DNA of 64,000 bases from Sphingobium terrigena (GCF_003591655.1 NZ_QVRA01000018.1:21140-85139), one strand, 5' to 3'. Numbered from the stretch's first letter, positions 42,862-51,592 are shown. Numbers and translations: made by a program. Notes: generated by a model not told the origin, from the sequence alone.

Positions 42862-43863
42862 TCAGTTTGGACTCTTGAGTAACAATCGACCTGGCTGCCC
42901 TCGATCGATCAACAACCCCAGCACCTTCGCGAGTTTTTGCGCAACGGCTTCGGCATCGGAAACATCAAGGTCCGCGAAAACCTCCCGGCGTCCGATTGCT
43001 TGATCGGCAAACACGATCTTCACCGAGGAAGAGCGATTGACCCTCTCGGCGATCTCGGCAGCGGGAACGTCGTCGAAGTTCTCCAGCGAACGCGCCGAGC
43101 TTGTCGCCGACCTTTCTGGCGTGGGCGCCGGAGCCACCGCCGCCGACGGCGGATAGGAGGCTTGTTCCCCGGGTCCCAGACGGACGACCTTCTCGGGCCT
43201 GTTCGCGGATGATCGCGGATAGGTAACCTCGATCGCACCACTGATAAGGCGAACTTTAACCTCCCCGTCGATCGCCACTTCGAACAGCGTGCCAGTCGCT
43301 TTCACCTTGCCGCCCGCCGCGTAGACAACGAACGGCCGCGTAACATTGTGGGCCACAGCAAACCGGGCTTTGCCGCCCAAGAGACGGACCGACCGCTCGG
43401 ACTTCGAGAAATCGGCCTCGATGCGGCCATGTGCGAAGAGCGTGACGACCGACGCGTCGCTAAGCGTGAAGCTGCGATCCGTCTCGCCCGCGGCATAGGC
43501 CAATATCGGCGCTTTGCCCGAGACACCGATCCCGCCGTTGCCGAGTGACATGTGGAGCACACCGAACACGCCAGCAGCAGCGATGCCGATTGCAACCATC
43601 CCACCGACGGCGATCATTCTTCCTTTTGGAACCCACCCGACCGACTCCCGCGCGGGTCGCGTGATGGCGCGCAGAACGGGCGCCTGCGCAGCGGCGTCGC
43701 TGGCTCGACCAACCTCGATCGCCACGCGCTTATAAACGGCACGGTACTCGTCATCCTTCGACAACCAGCGCTCGAGCGCTGCGGCGTGCCGGACCGGATC
43801 ATCGAGCATCTTCATGACCCATTTGTAGGCCTGCCGCTCTATCCTCGTGGGATGATCGCTCAT
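42862..43863 (-). CDS. FecR-type anti-sigma factor
   Basis: A 333-residue inner-membrane protein. The cytoplasmic N-terminal DUF4880-like part (QAYKWVMKMLDDPVRHAAALERWL) binds the sigma factor. One membrane helix follows (MIAVGGMVAIGIAAAGVFGVL), then the periplasmic FecR domain (YAAGETDRSFTLSDASVVTLF, FVVYAAGGKVKATGTLFEV) and a C-terminal STN-like segment (PAAEIAERVNRSS). It relays receptor occupancy to the sigma factor. It overlaps the sigma gene by ATGA. Confidence 0.9.
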   Translation of the reverse strand: MSDHPTRIERQAYKWVMKMLDDPVRHAAALERWLSKDDEYRAVYKRVAIEVGRASDAAAQAPVLRAITRPARESVGWVPKGRMIAVGGMVAIGIAAAGVFGVLHMSLGNGGIGVSGKAPILAYAAGETDRSFTLSDASVVTLFAHGRIEADFSKSERSVRLLGGKARFAVAHNVTRPFVVYAAGGKVKATGTLFEVAIDGEVKVRLISGAIEVTYPRSSANRPEKVVRLGPGEQASYPPSAAVAPAPTPERSATSSARSLENFDDVPAAEIAERVNRSSSVKIVFADQAIGRREVFADLDVSDAEAVAQKLAKVLGLLIDRGQPGRLLLKSPN

Positions 43864-44420
43864 CGGTTCCTCCGATGCTGATCGATATGAGCAATGGCCT
43901 TTAGCATCTGCCTCTTAACACCCCAAACGCTCATCCCGACTTTAGCGGCTATTTCCTTGTAGGTGAAACCATCGACGCGGCTCAGCAGGAATATCTCCAA
44001 CGTCTTCGGCTTTAGCTCGCGCAGGACTGCTGTGTAGTGAGCGAGTTCCTGACGGCCCTCCAACTCCCGGTGCTGATCATATTCCGTAGGATGATCGAGC
44101 CCCTCTACCAGCGGCACCGACACTTCCAATAGACGGGTCGAGGCGCGCTCGGCACGATCCCGCAGCAGATTGGTCGCAATGCGTCTCAGATACGCCTGCG
44201 GCGTCGCGATCTGGGTCGCCGGTGACGCCCGTAGAAACCTGGTCAGTGCTTCATGGGTCAGATCATCAGCTTCGTCGTGGGAGCCAAGCCGTCTCCGAAA
44301 AAACCGCATGAGACTTGGAACCTCCGACCGGTAAATCGCCTCGAATTCCACGCCGCCCGAAACCTTGGAGTCCGGTAGGTCACGCCGCCCGGCGTGCTCG
44401 GCACTGTCCTCCAGCGCCAT
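43860..44420 (-). CDS. FecI-type ECF sigma factor
   Basis: A 186-residue extracytoplasmic-function sigma factor. Region 2 reads FEAIYRSEVPSLMRFFRRRL through DEADDLTHEALTRFL. Region 4 reads LKPKTLEIFLLSRVDGFTYKEIAAKVGMSVWGVKRQMLKA. With the FecR and receptor genes it forms a cell-surface signalling system that most likely switches on the receptor/isopeptidase genes when lasso peptide is bound. Confidence 0.9.
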   Translation of the reverse strand: MALEDSAEHAGRRDLPDSKVSGGVEFEAIYRSEVPSLMRFFRRRLGSHDEADDLTHEALTRFLRASPATQIATPQAYLRRIATNLLRDRAERASTRLLEVSVPLVEGLDHPTEYDQHRELEGRQELAHYTAVLRELKPKTLEIFLLSRVDGFTYKEIAAKVGMSVWGVKRQMLKAIAHIDQHRRNR

Positions 44421-44774
44421 TAGAAGATCTGCAGAGACGCGTTTGCGCGATGTGCATAACGACCGTCATCAGCCCCGCTCCGATCCCGGCACAAAGATCC
44501 CCACAGAGCCCCCCGGTTGCGAACGACATCAAGCCGTGGGAGCCGAGCATTCCGCCTTCCGTAACCCAGTCGGTTGAACCTTGTAGGTGACTCGCTCGCT
44601 TCGAGTTTCCCGCACATCTCGATATCCCTTGGCCCACGATCCCGCCGTTTTGTCCGGAAGGAATCTTAGCCCCTTCGACGATATGTGCAAGTAGAAGCAT
44701 CATATGGTGTTAAAAACACCTGGCATGTGTGGGTGTCCCGTTGAGCTCCCCGTAGGTGGGTTGGGGAGCTCACG
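44421..44774. promoter_or_regulatory. Divergent gap with two dyads before XRE gene
   Basis: The 354-base gap divides the sigma operon from an XRE gene. GGTGTT-AAA-AACACC lies at 44706-44720. A 10-bp perfect inverted repeat (TGAGCTCCCC at 44742-44751, GGGGAGCTCA at 44763-44772) ends two bases before the XRE ATG and buries its GGGGAG ribosome site. No gene was seen in the rest. Confidence 0.6.
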
Positions 44775-45119
44775 ATGGATTTGCACAAACGGTTCGGTAA
44801 CTTGGTGCGTGCTCACCGCCTTCGATTAGGCATGAAGCAGGCCGAACTGGCGGAAGCAGCCGGCCTATCTCCCAATATGATCGGGAAGGTTGAGAGGGGG
44901 GAGGCTGCCCTCAGATTTCCTAACATCGAACAAATTGCGCGTGCCCTTGAAGTGGATCCTGCAGAACTGTTCGCGATTGATCCAGGGTCAAAACACTACC
45001 AGCGGCCGGACCTTTTCGATCTGACGGCCGAACTCTCCGGTTTGAGCGATGTCGAGTTGAAGTGGGCTAGCGAAATGCTTGCCCTTACGCTTCGGATGTT
45101 TCGATCAAACACGCGGTAG
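44775..45119 (+). CDS. XRE-family transcriptional regulator
   Basis: A 114-residue single-domain repressor-like protein. The helix-turn-helix fills residues 5-65 (FGNLVRAHRLRLGMKQAELA, GLSPNMIGKVERGEAALRFP, IEQIARALEVDPAELF). The remainder is a short acidic tail and a helix (ELKWASEMLALTLRMF). The dyads just upstream are probable autoregulatory sites. It stands alone between the lasso signalling genes and the quorum-sensing genes. Confidence 0.83.
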   Translation: MDLHKRFGNLVRAHRLRLGMKQAELAEAAGLSPNMIGKVERGEAALRFPNIEQIARALEVDPAELFAIDPGSKHYQRPDLFDLTAELSGLSDVELKWASEMLALTLRMFRSNTR

Positions 45120-45395
45120 AAAAATAGCACGCCCGCCATTTCGCACCTACGCGCTCAGCAATCCGGCGGCGCTGACGACCAGTGACTGCCGCCGTTGGGG
45201 GTGAGGGAAGGGGGCAGGAGAAGGTGGTCGTAGGAAGCAGTGTGCCCTGTCAGTCTCTCAATGGTCGACCAGGAGCGCTGTGCCGGAATCGGTCATAAGC
45301 TGCAGCAGGATGGGTCCGAACGGGAAGGACGGCCTGTCCCACCATCCGTCGCCGTGACACGTCGCGGCCACCCCGGCTTCCACCTGCGACCCGCG
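45120..45395. other. Gap with purine-rich tract
   Basis: A 276-base gap between convergent genes. It holds a G-rich tract (45196-45222, with runs GGGGG, GGG and GGGGG) like those in front of several backbone genes further right, yet no plus-strand gene follows. A 41-codon minus-strand frame (45258-45383) is possible but unsupported. Confidence 0.4.
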
Positions 45396-45773
45396 CTACC
45401 GTAGCCGGTCAAAGAGATCATTCAGCAGCGAAATGCAGGCTTGCGTCAACCCAACGGATACACGCCGACCGTCCTGCCCGTCGGCACTGCGCGTCAATAG
45501 CCCCTTCTTGGTAAGTTCGGCGATCTTTCGATGCGCGCTGGTCGTCGGCACATGGGAGGCCATGCACAGTGACCAGAGATAGGTCTTTCGACCTTCGAGG
45601 TGCGCTAGATAGAGATCCAGCAACATATCCCAGGTCGGAACCGGGCAGAGGTCGAACCCCAACGCAGCGCCGACAAGCTTGCGCTCGGCAAGGAGCCGGA
45701 GGCAGACCTCTTTTCTACCTTTTTCAGGATCGTCAGCGTTCATCTGCGTCGAACTTTTCTGGGACAGGCTCAA
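45396..45773 (-). CDS. MarR-like winged-helix regulator
   Basis: A 125-residue protein with a winged helix: WDMLLDLYLAHLEGRKTYLWSLC, SHVPTTSAHRKIAELTKKGLL, DGQDGRRVSVGLTQACISLLND. This pattern is a common small regulator in sphingomonads. It lies just downstream of the luxI-phyH pair on the same strand (43-base gap) and may be part of that unit. Effector unknown. Confidence 0.72.
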   Translation of the reverse strand: MSLSQKSSTQMNADDPEKGRKEVCLRLLAERKLVGAALGFDLCPVPTWDMLLDLYLAHLEGRKTYLWSLCMASHVPTTSAHRKIAELTKKGLLTRSADGQDGRRVSVGLTQACISLLNDLFDRLR

Positions 45774-45816
45774 TGCCGGGCGTGACGGCCCCGCACACGA
45801 CGGTGCGGGGGCGCCA

Positions 45817-46731
45817 TTACGCCGCAGGCACCGCCGACCCTTGAGGAACGATCGCGCCAGCTCGATAGAGCTCGATCAGCTCCTCCTGCTCCAGACGCAG
45901 CGCATCGATGGCGCCGAGCGCGTCGGAATCACCGTTGAGCATATGCGATGGGCAGCGCCCTTCGTAGGTACCGAGATTTGGGCGATGGGCGCGATATCCG
46001 GCAAGCGCCGCAAGCTCCGGATCGAACGACCGTGCGATCTCAGGCGGATAGGCCAGCCAGGGCAACTCGTAGGGCTTCAACCAACCCAAACTGTAGCTCA
46101 CGATCATCCCGCGTCTTGGCCGTCGGGTGCGGTTCGCGCCGCCGGCATGCAGGATCGATCCGAGGAACAGTAGCGCAGCACCTGGCTGCATCTCGATACT
46201 GACGCCTTCGGCCGCGTCGATCACAATCTCGTCCTGTCGCCGGTGGCTCCCCGGCCAGACAACGGTCGCGCCATTTTCCGCTGTGTACGGCGAGAACGGC
46301 CACATCACGTTGATGAGATACTCGACCCCCTCGGTGTGAACCGGCCACATGTCCTGATCACGATGCGGTGGCTGTGCGTCCCCTCCCGGCAAAATTTCGA
46401 TCGCCTGGGTGAGGTTGAGCTGGATCGTATCGCAATGACGACCCAGTATCGCCTCGACGGTCGAAAGCACCGTCTTATGCTGAACGAACGCGGCCATATG
46501 CGCGCTGCGGCGCAACAGCCCATGAAACCGCTTGGTAGTGTCACCATAAAAGGGACCGACCGAGAGTTTCGTGGCGTGGAATACAGGCTCCAGGTCGGCT
46601 GCCAGCGCGCGCACGATAGCGGTGGGCATGGCATTCGGGATCACGCAGTAACCATGGGCGAACAACGCCTCGGCCTGCTCTCCCAATCCGGAGTGAAGCG
46701 GATCACCGGTGACGGTGGACATCTCGTTCAT
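45817..46731 (-). CDS. Phytanoyl-CoA dioxygenase-family (PhyH) oxygenase
   Basis: A 304-residue Fe(II)/2-oxoglutarate oxygenase. The iron ligands are visible as His-x-Asp in PPHRDQDMWP and a distal His in LFLGSILHAGGANRTRRPR, whose arginines may bind 2-oxoglutarate. It overlaps luxI by ATGA, so the two are co-translated. That pairing suggests it acts on a quorum-sensing-controlled metabolite or even on the acyl chain of the signal; this is inference. I recall phyH-luxI pairs in other sphingomonads but cannot check. Confidence 0.83.
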   Translation of the reverse strand: MNEMSTVTGDPLHSGLGEQAEALFAHGYCVIPNAMPTAIVRALAADLEPVFHATKLSVGPFYGDTTKRFHGLLRRSAHMAAFVQHKTVLSTVEAILGRHCDTIQLNLTQAIEILPGGDAQPPHRDQDMWPVHTEGVEYLINVMWPFSPYTAENGATVVWPGSHRRQDEIVIDAAEGVSIEMQPGAALLFLGSILHAGGANRTRRPRRGMIVSYSLGWLKPYELPWLAYPPEIARSFDPELAALAGYRAHRPNLGTYEGRCPSHMLNGDSDALGAIDALRLEQEELIELYRAGAIVPQGSAVPAA

Positions 46732-47354
46732 GCCAGCGCCCTTTCCGCGACATCTGCAAACGAGAGCGGCGCAGGCCTATAGGTGCCGGCATCGCGCAGC
46801 AGGTGCGGCGTTTCGGGTGTGATGTCGATTCTGAGCGCGCCGGTCAGGCTGCGGCCGATCTTCTGCGGCAGGCCGAGCGGCCAGCAATCCCAGCCGAGCG
46901 CCAAAACCTGGCTGAGCCAGCCGGAATCAGCAATGCAGGTAAATGCCGTGATCCCATGCAGAAGCGCGTATTCAACGGCCGCGGTCGTCAAAGCGTTGCG
47001 TACAATCAGGCGCTCCGGCGCCCGCAGGCGCATCGACAAACATCCCCGGCTTATCTCGAAGATTTCAGGCGAGCGCGGCACAGCGTCGTCGCACAGCTCG
47101 GGAAAGATCGTCCCCAGTATGTGCGGCCCATCGGTCGGCAGAAGCCGGATCGAGCCGCGATGCGCTCCGCTCTCGTCGGCGGCAACCAGGTAGATTGCAC
47201 GCTCGTCATCGAACTGGTCGATCTCGAAGCAACCATCGACGACCGGAACGTCCCACTTCAGAAGATCGACGAAGACATGTTTGCGATCGCGATGCATCGC
47301 ATCGAGGATCGCGCTGGACCCGGGCGCCTGGGCGCCCCGAAAAATCTGGATCAT
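46728..47354 (-). CDS. Acyl-homoserine-lactone synthase (LuxI family)
   Basis: A 208-residue autoinducer synthase. Conserved residues appear in order: Arg and Phe of RKHVF, Trp of LLKWDVPV, Glu/Asp of EIDQFDDERAIYL, Arg of GSIRLLPT, the Phe-Pro-x-Leu-Cys segment, and Glu/Arg of EISRGC. It makes an acyl-homoserine lactone from SAM and acyl-ACP. The ATG has GGGAGA upstream. No luxR lies beside it; the LuxR receptor at 8006-8758 is the only candidate partner in view. Confidence 0.88.
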   Translation of the reverse strand: MIQIFRGAQAPGSSAILDAMHRDRKHVFVDLLKWDVPVVDGCFEIDQFDDERAIYLVAADESGAHRGSIRLLPTDGPHILGTIFPELCDDAVPRSPEIFEISRGCLSMRLRAPERLIVRNALTTAAVEYALLHGITAFTCIADSGWLSQVLALGWDCWPLGLPQKIGRSLTGALRIDITPETPHLLRDAGTYRPAPLSFADVAERALA

Positions 47355-47435
47355 GATTTTCTCCCGATTACAACGGGATGCATCTCGTTCGAAATTTAGG
47401 CAGCGCGCACCCGGCTAGGTAGAGGGTTGAACCGC

Positions 47436-47450
47436 ATTTCGGGGCGAAAT
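47436..47450. promoter_or_regulatory. Dyad upstream of luxI
   Basis: ATTTCG-GGG-CGAAAT is a perfect inverted repeat 82 bases before the luxI start. It is shorter than a classic lux box but is the best operator candidate in that gap. Confidence 0.4.
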
Positions 47451-47617
47451 CAGCCGATTCACGCCGGCACTGGCTGTGCAGGGTCGACCGTCACGGTTGA
47501 TCTTGCGCCAGACGCGATGCGGGCGGGAGGGGAGAGAAGGGCGAGCGGGCGAGTCGTTCGGATCAGCGACAGGCTGTCGAAGCTGATCTGGGTGCCGATC
47601 CCTGCAGGAGCTCGTCC

Positions 47618-48076
47618 ATGCCCTTCCGCCATCTCTGGGAACGACTGCGCGCGGGACGCACGGTCGTACCGCAAACGCGCGCCGCACAGCGCCGTCACCT
47701 TCTCGAAAGGTCCACGCGGCTAGGTTCCCCCGCCGTGGCGCTGGCCAGGTCACGCTACGCGGATCACGACAATATCGTCATCGACCCGCTGGAGACGGAA
47801 GCCAGGATCCATCCAGACGGATTTGCAGTACGAGCCTGGGTGCTGGTGCCAAAGGGCGACGTGCCCGAAGATCGGCTCGAGGCGATCTCCAATAGCCTCC
47901 ACAAACTCGCTCGACTGTCCCCGGATGCTCAGCAGATCTTCTTCCTGGCTACGAGTTACGGTTTACGCGTCCAGGAGATTGCATCCCTGCTTGGGGTCAG
48001 CCCGCGCAAGGTGCGCCGTTCGATCCTCACCGCGATCGCCGCTCTCGATACGCGAGAAACCTGGAGCAGGCTCTGA
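47618..48076 (+). CDS. Sigma-70 region-4-like protein
   Basis: A 152-residue protein whose C-terminal 60 residues look like sigma factor region 4 (LARLSPDAQQIFFLATSYGLR, VQEIASLLGVSPRKVRRSILTAIAAL). The N-terminal half (HLWERLRAGRTVVPQTRAAQ) shows no region 2, so it cannot be a complete sigma factor. It may be a sigma-like DNA-binding or anti-sigma-interacting regulator. CAGGAG lies upstream. It diverges from luxI. Confidence 0.65.
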   Translation: MPFRHLWERLRAGRTVVPQTRAAQRRHLLERSTRLGSPAVALARSRYADHDNIVIDPLETEARIHPDGFAVRAWVLVPKGDVPEDRLEAISNSLHKLARLSPDAQQIFFLATSYGLRVQEIASLLGVSPRKVRRSILTAIAALDTRETWSRL

Positions 48077-48103
48077 AGCCGTTAAGTCCACCAGGAGTCG
48101 GCC

Positions 48104-48367
48104 TTACATCTTGCGATGAGAGCAGACGTACAACGGCGCGGGCAGTTCGGCCCACATCGCCTCGAACTCCTCTTCGGTCGTGGGCACGGGGCGCTGCTCG
48201 GCGACGTCGATCGCGAGCGAAAGATGACACGCAAAGGCCGTCAGACCCGCGCCGCCCCGATCGAGAATCTCCAGCGCTTCCTTCATCAAGGACACGGCTT
48301 TCACGACCGCAGGGTCGGCTGCGCTCACGAGTTCTTCATCGCGAACGATCGACATGACATTTCCCAT
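48104..48367 (-). CDS. Small conserved-looking hypothetical protein
   Basis: An 87-residue acidic, helical protein (MSIVRDEELVSAADPAVVKA, LSLAIDVAEQRPVPTTEEEFEAMW). GAAGGG precedes the ATG at 48367. It converges on the sigma-like gene. No recognised family; composition and length suggest a cytosolic regulator or partner protein. Confidence 0.55.
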   Translation of the reverse strand: MGNVMSIVRDEELVSAADPAVVKAVSLMKEALEILDRGGAGLTAFACHLSLAIDVAEQRPVPTTEEEFEAMWAELPAPLYVCSHRKM

Positions 48368-48613
48368 CGCATTCCCTTCACCACTGGCATGTTCGTACGT
48401 AGGCGTGCGACACAATCGCTCATCCCGATCCGATAGGATCGTCGAGCGCGGCGTCAGCGAGGTCCTTTATCGTTATCCTATGGTTGATCGAATTCATCGA
48501 CCAGACGGCAATCATAAATTCGTGCCCATTTTGGGAGAAGCCCTTTTGAGGGCAGCCGACGCACGCGACCTATTGCGTGTTGCCCGGAGAATTTCCCGAC
48601 GAAAGTCATCTCT

Positions 48614-49537
48614 ATGCCCACAACTGATTGCACTGCCGGCCGCGCGGAGCTGGAAGCACGCGGCATGGCGCTCGTCCGTTATCTTGGCGGACACTGGACT
48701 GGCGGCAAAGGCATGTGCCGCTGCCCTGCGCACCCGGACCGAACCCCAAGTCTTTCGGTGCGGACCGGCGACACCGACCTCCTCTTCAAATGCTTCGCGG
48801 GCTGCGACACAATCGATGTCCTGCGCGCGATCACTCGGCTTGGACCGATACCTTCAAGCGGAACCGCGACCGGAATCCTTCTGCCGCCAGCCGCCGATGA
48901 GGGCTGGCTGCGATCACGTGCCACCGACCTTTGGGACGAGGCGCGCGCCATCATGGACACGCCGGTCGAGCGATATTTGCTGAACCGTGCGATCGGCCAT
49001 GTCTCGCCGGCGCTCCGCTTTCACCCGCGCACGCCGCTCGGGCCACGGCGCCAGATCGTCTTTCGCCCCGCGATGCTCGCCGCCGTTCAGGAGGGCACTC
49101 GCGTGATAGCCGTCCAGCGGACCTTCCTGGACACGTTGCTCGCGCGGCGGGCACGAGATCTTGGAAATCCCCGTCGCATGCTGGGGCATCCGGCACGCGG
49201 CGCCGTCATGCTGTCCGATGCCACCGACGTGCTTGGCCTGGCGGAAGGCGTTGAAACCGCGCTCTCCGCCATGATCCTGCTCGGCTTCCCCGTCTGGGCC
49301 GTCCTTGGCAATGAGCGGCTCGGCAGGATTGCGGTCCCATCCGACGTAGAACGTCTGATACTCCTGCCCGACAATGACCGACCGGGCCGCCGCGCAGAGA
49401 TTGTCGCGCGGGAAGCCCATGCCACGCGCGGACGGACGATCGAAACGATCTGGCCATGGCACGGCCTGAACGACTGGAACGATGTTCTACGACGGGAAGG
49501 GGAGAGGGGTGGGGGGCGGAGGCGGCAGGCGGCCTGA
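48614..49537 (+). CDS. Toprim/CHC2-type primase-like protein
   Basis: A 307-residue protein of the plasmid Toprim group (DUF7146-like). A CHC2-style zinc finger lies at residues about 34-66 (GMCRCPAHPDRTPSLSV ... LLFKCFAGCD). A Toprim fold follows, with Glu in LAEGVETALSAM and the Asp pair in LLPDNDRPGRRA. Such proteins act on plasmid DNA, probably priming replication of transferred strands. It begins the backbone module and precedes the ParB-like gene by 33 bases. Confidence 0.83.
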   Translation: MPTTDCTAGRAELEARGMALVRYLGGHWTGGKGMCRCPAHPDRTPSLSVRTGDTDLLFKCFAGCDTIDVLRAITRLGPIPSSGTATGILLPPAADEGWLRSRATDLWDEARAIMDTPVERYLLNRAIGHVSPALRFHPRTPLGPRRQIVFRPAMLAAVQEGTRVIAVQRTFLDTLLARRARDLGNPRRMLGHPARGAVMLSDATDVLGLAEGVETALSAMILLGFPVWAVLGNERLGRIAVPSDVERLILLPDNDRPGRRAEIVAREAHATRGRTIETIWPWHGLNDWNDVLRREGERGGGRRRQAA

Positions 49538-49570
49538 CGGTCGGGTCGCGTTCGCCTTCGGAGAATATCC

Positions 49571-51592
49571 ATGTCCCAGCTACCCATCCTGGTACCGGCA
49601 TCGAAGCTCACCAAGTCGCCGACCAACGTCCGCAAATCAACCGACCCTGTCGCCGACGCACAGCTCGAGGCGAACATCGCCGAAAAAGGCATCATCCAGA
49701 ACCTCATTGGCGTGCCCGTCGCACGCAAGAAGGGTCAGTATCGCATCACCGCGGGCGGACGCCGGCTCGACGCCGTCCACCGGCTCATCGACAAGGCCGT
49801 TTTCGATGCCGACTATCTCGTGCCCGTGTTGCCGCTCGCCGACCCCAAGGACGCGATCGAAATCAGCCTCGCGGAGAATTTCTTTCGCTTGGCCATGAAT
49901 CCCGCGGAGGCCTGCCGCGCCTTTCAGGATGTCATCGAGACCGAGGGCAAGACCCCGGCCGATGTCGCAAAACGGTTCGGCGTGACCGAAAAATTCGTGC
50001 ACGGGCGGTTGCGCCTCGCAGCCCTTGCCGAACCCGTCTTCGATGCGCTGGCCTCCAACGCCATCACCCTCGACGTCGCCATGGCGTATGCCGCCACCTC
50101 GGACACCGAACGCCAGACTGCTGTTTTCAGCCAGATGGGCGAGGGCTATCATCGCTCCAACGTGAGCGAAATCCGCCGACAGCTTGCGTCGTTCAGTTAC
50201 AGGGCGAGCGATCCACGCGCGCTGCTGGTTGGCCGCGATGCCTATCTCGCCGCAGGCGGCCGAATCGATAAGGATCTGTTCTCGGACGCCGACAGCGAAA
50301 GCTGGCTCGACACGCAGATTGTTGACGCTCTCGCGGAGGAAGCCCTCGCTGCAGCCGCCGAAGCCATTCGCGAGCGTGACGGTTTTCAGGAAGTAAGAGC
50401 CGTTGCGGCGACGCATGTTCCCTATACCGAGACCTACGCGCTGCAGCCACTTCGTGGCGACCTGCCGCCGCTCGCGCCCGAGCAGGAAACGCGCCAGGCC
50501 GAGATCAAAGCCGAACTCGAGGAGATCGCCTCAGCGCGCGAGGATGAAGGTTATGCGCCCAGTGTAGATGACGAATTGCGGAACGACGCCCTCGAAGCTG
50601 AACTCGCCTCGATCACCGAGCGCACTCCGGTCCTGACCGACACGCAGAAGGCAGAAGCCGTCGCCTATATCGTCATCGGTCCAGACGGCTCCCCGCGCGT
50701 CCACGAGCAGCTCTATGTCGCACCTGAACCGAACACTGCGGAAGATCAGGGCGATGGTGCCGAGCGGGACCCCGAAGCTGACGAGGCAATCGTCATCGCG
50801 AACGATGCCAAGCCTGTGATCAGTCAGCGCCTCGCCGATGAGCTGGCGGTGATGAAGACCGAGCTTATCGCCATCCATGTTGCCAGCGACCCGGTCTTCG
50901 CGCTTGATCTCGGCACCTTCATCATGGTCGAAGCGGCCTCCCGACCGATGGACAGCGACGACGTTCCGAGCGAGCTTCGGGCGACCCGCCCGACACCGCG
51001 TGTGCAGGGATTTGACAGCGGCACGCCTGCTGCAGCCGAATGGACCAAGCTCGAGAAGGCGCTCAATCGCAGCTGGATCAGTCACGAGACGATCCAGCAA
51101 CGCTACGACGCCTTTTGCGCGCTTGACGATGCTGATCGCGCTGCCTGGCTGGGCTGGGCAATCGCCCGCACGATCGACGCGGTTCCAAGCGGAAGGACCG
51201 GCAGCGACTTCCTCGACCATCTGGGGGCCAAGCTCGCCATCGACGTCGCGACGTGGTGGCGCCCGACCGCGCGGGCCTATTTCGACCGCATCACCAAGCC
51301 GGCGATCCTGGGTCTGTTCGAAGAGGTCGGTGGAGTCGAGCTCAAGCAACGCTACAGCGCGAGCAAGAAACACGACCTCGCGGCCTCGGCCGAACGTCTG
51401 TTCGCGGGCGACATCATCGTCGAGGCCGATGTGAAGGCCAGGGCCGTGCGGTGGATCCCCGACGGTATGCGCTTCTCGGCCAATCCGGCTGCGGCCAGCA
51501 CCGAGACCGTGGCGGATGAGACGATCACGGACGAAGCGCCAGTTGGCTCTGCGCCCGCCCAGGGGGCCCCGCCGCTCGCCGACGCCGCCTGA
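49571..51592 (+). CDS. ParB/Spo0J-like protein of mobile-element backbone
   Basis: A 673-residue protein. The N-terminal ParB domain shows KLTKSPTNVRKS, LEANIAEKGIIQNLIG, the CTP/nucleotide motif TAGGRRLDAVHRL, and SLAENFFRLAMNPAEA, then a helix-turn-helix (TPADVAKRFGVTEKFVHGRL). The C-terminal 400 residues are acidic with a helical end and are not found in true partition proteins. No parA is present, so this is probably a DNA-binding backbone protein of conjugative elements rather than a partition partner. GGAGAATATCC precedes the ATG. Confidence 0.85.
   Translation: MSQLPILVPASKLTKSPTNVRKSTDPVADAQLEANIAEKGIIQNLIGVPVARKKGQYRITAGGRRLDAVHRLIDKAVFDADYLVPVLPLADPKDAIEISLAENFFRLAMNPAEACRAFQDVIETEGKTPADVAKRFGVTEKFVHGRLRLAALAEPVFDALASNAITLDVAMAYAATSDTERQTAVFSQMGEGYHRSNVSEIRRQLASFSYRASDPRALLVGRDAYLAAGGRIDKDLFSDADSESWLDTQIVDALAEEALAAAAEAIRERDGFQEVRAVAATHVPYTETYALQPLRGDLPPLAPEQETRQAEIKAELEEIASAREDEGYAPSVDDELRNDALEAELASITERTPVLTDTQKAEAVAYIVIGPDGSPRVHEQLYVAPEPNTAEDQGDGAERDPEADEAIVIANDAKPVISQRLADELAVMKTELIAIHVASDPVFALDLGTFIMVEAASRPMDSDDVPSELRATRPTPRVQGFDSGTPAAAEWTKLEKALNRSWISHETIQQRYDAFCALDDADRAAWLGWAIARTIDAVPSGRTGSDFLDHLGAKLAIDVATWWRPTARAYFDRITKPAILGLFEEVGGVELKQRYSASKKHDLAASAERLFAGDIIVEADVKARAVRWIPDGMRFSANPAAASTETVADETITDEAPVGSAPAQGAPPLADAA

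Noticed and set aside
45258..45383. 41-codon minus-strand frame (contains WWDRPSFPFGPILLQLM)
   Set aside because: The peptide looks protein-like but has only a GTG start without ribosome site; not enough to call a gene.
49571..51592. True plasmid partition locus
   Set aside because: No parA and no iterated centromere repeats nearby; the ParB-like protein has a long non-partition C-terminus.
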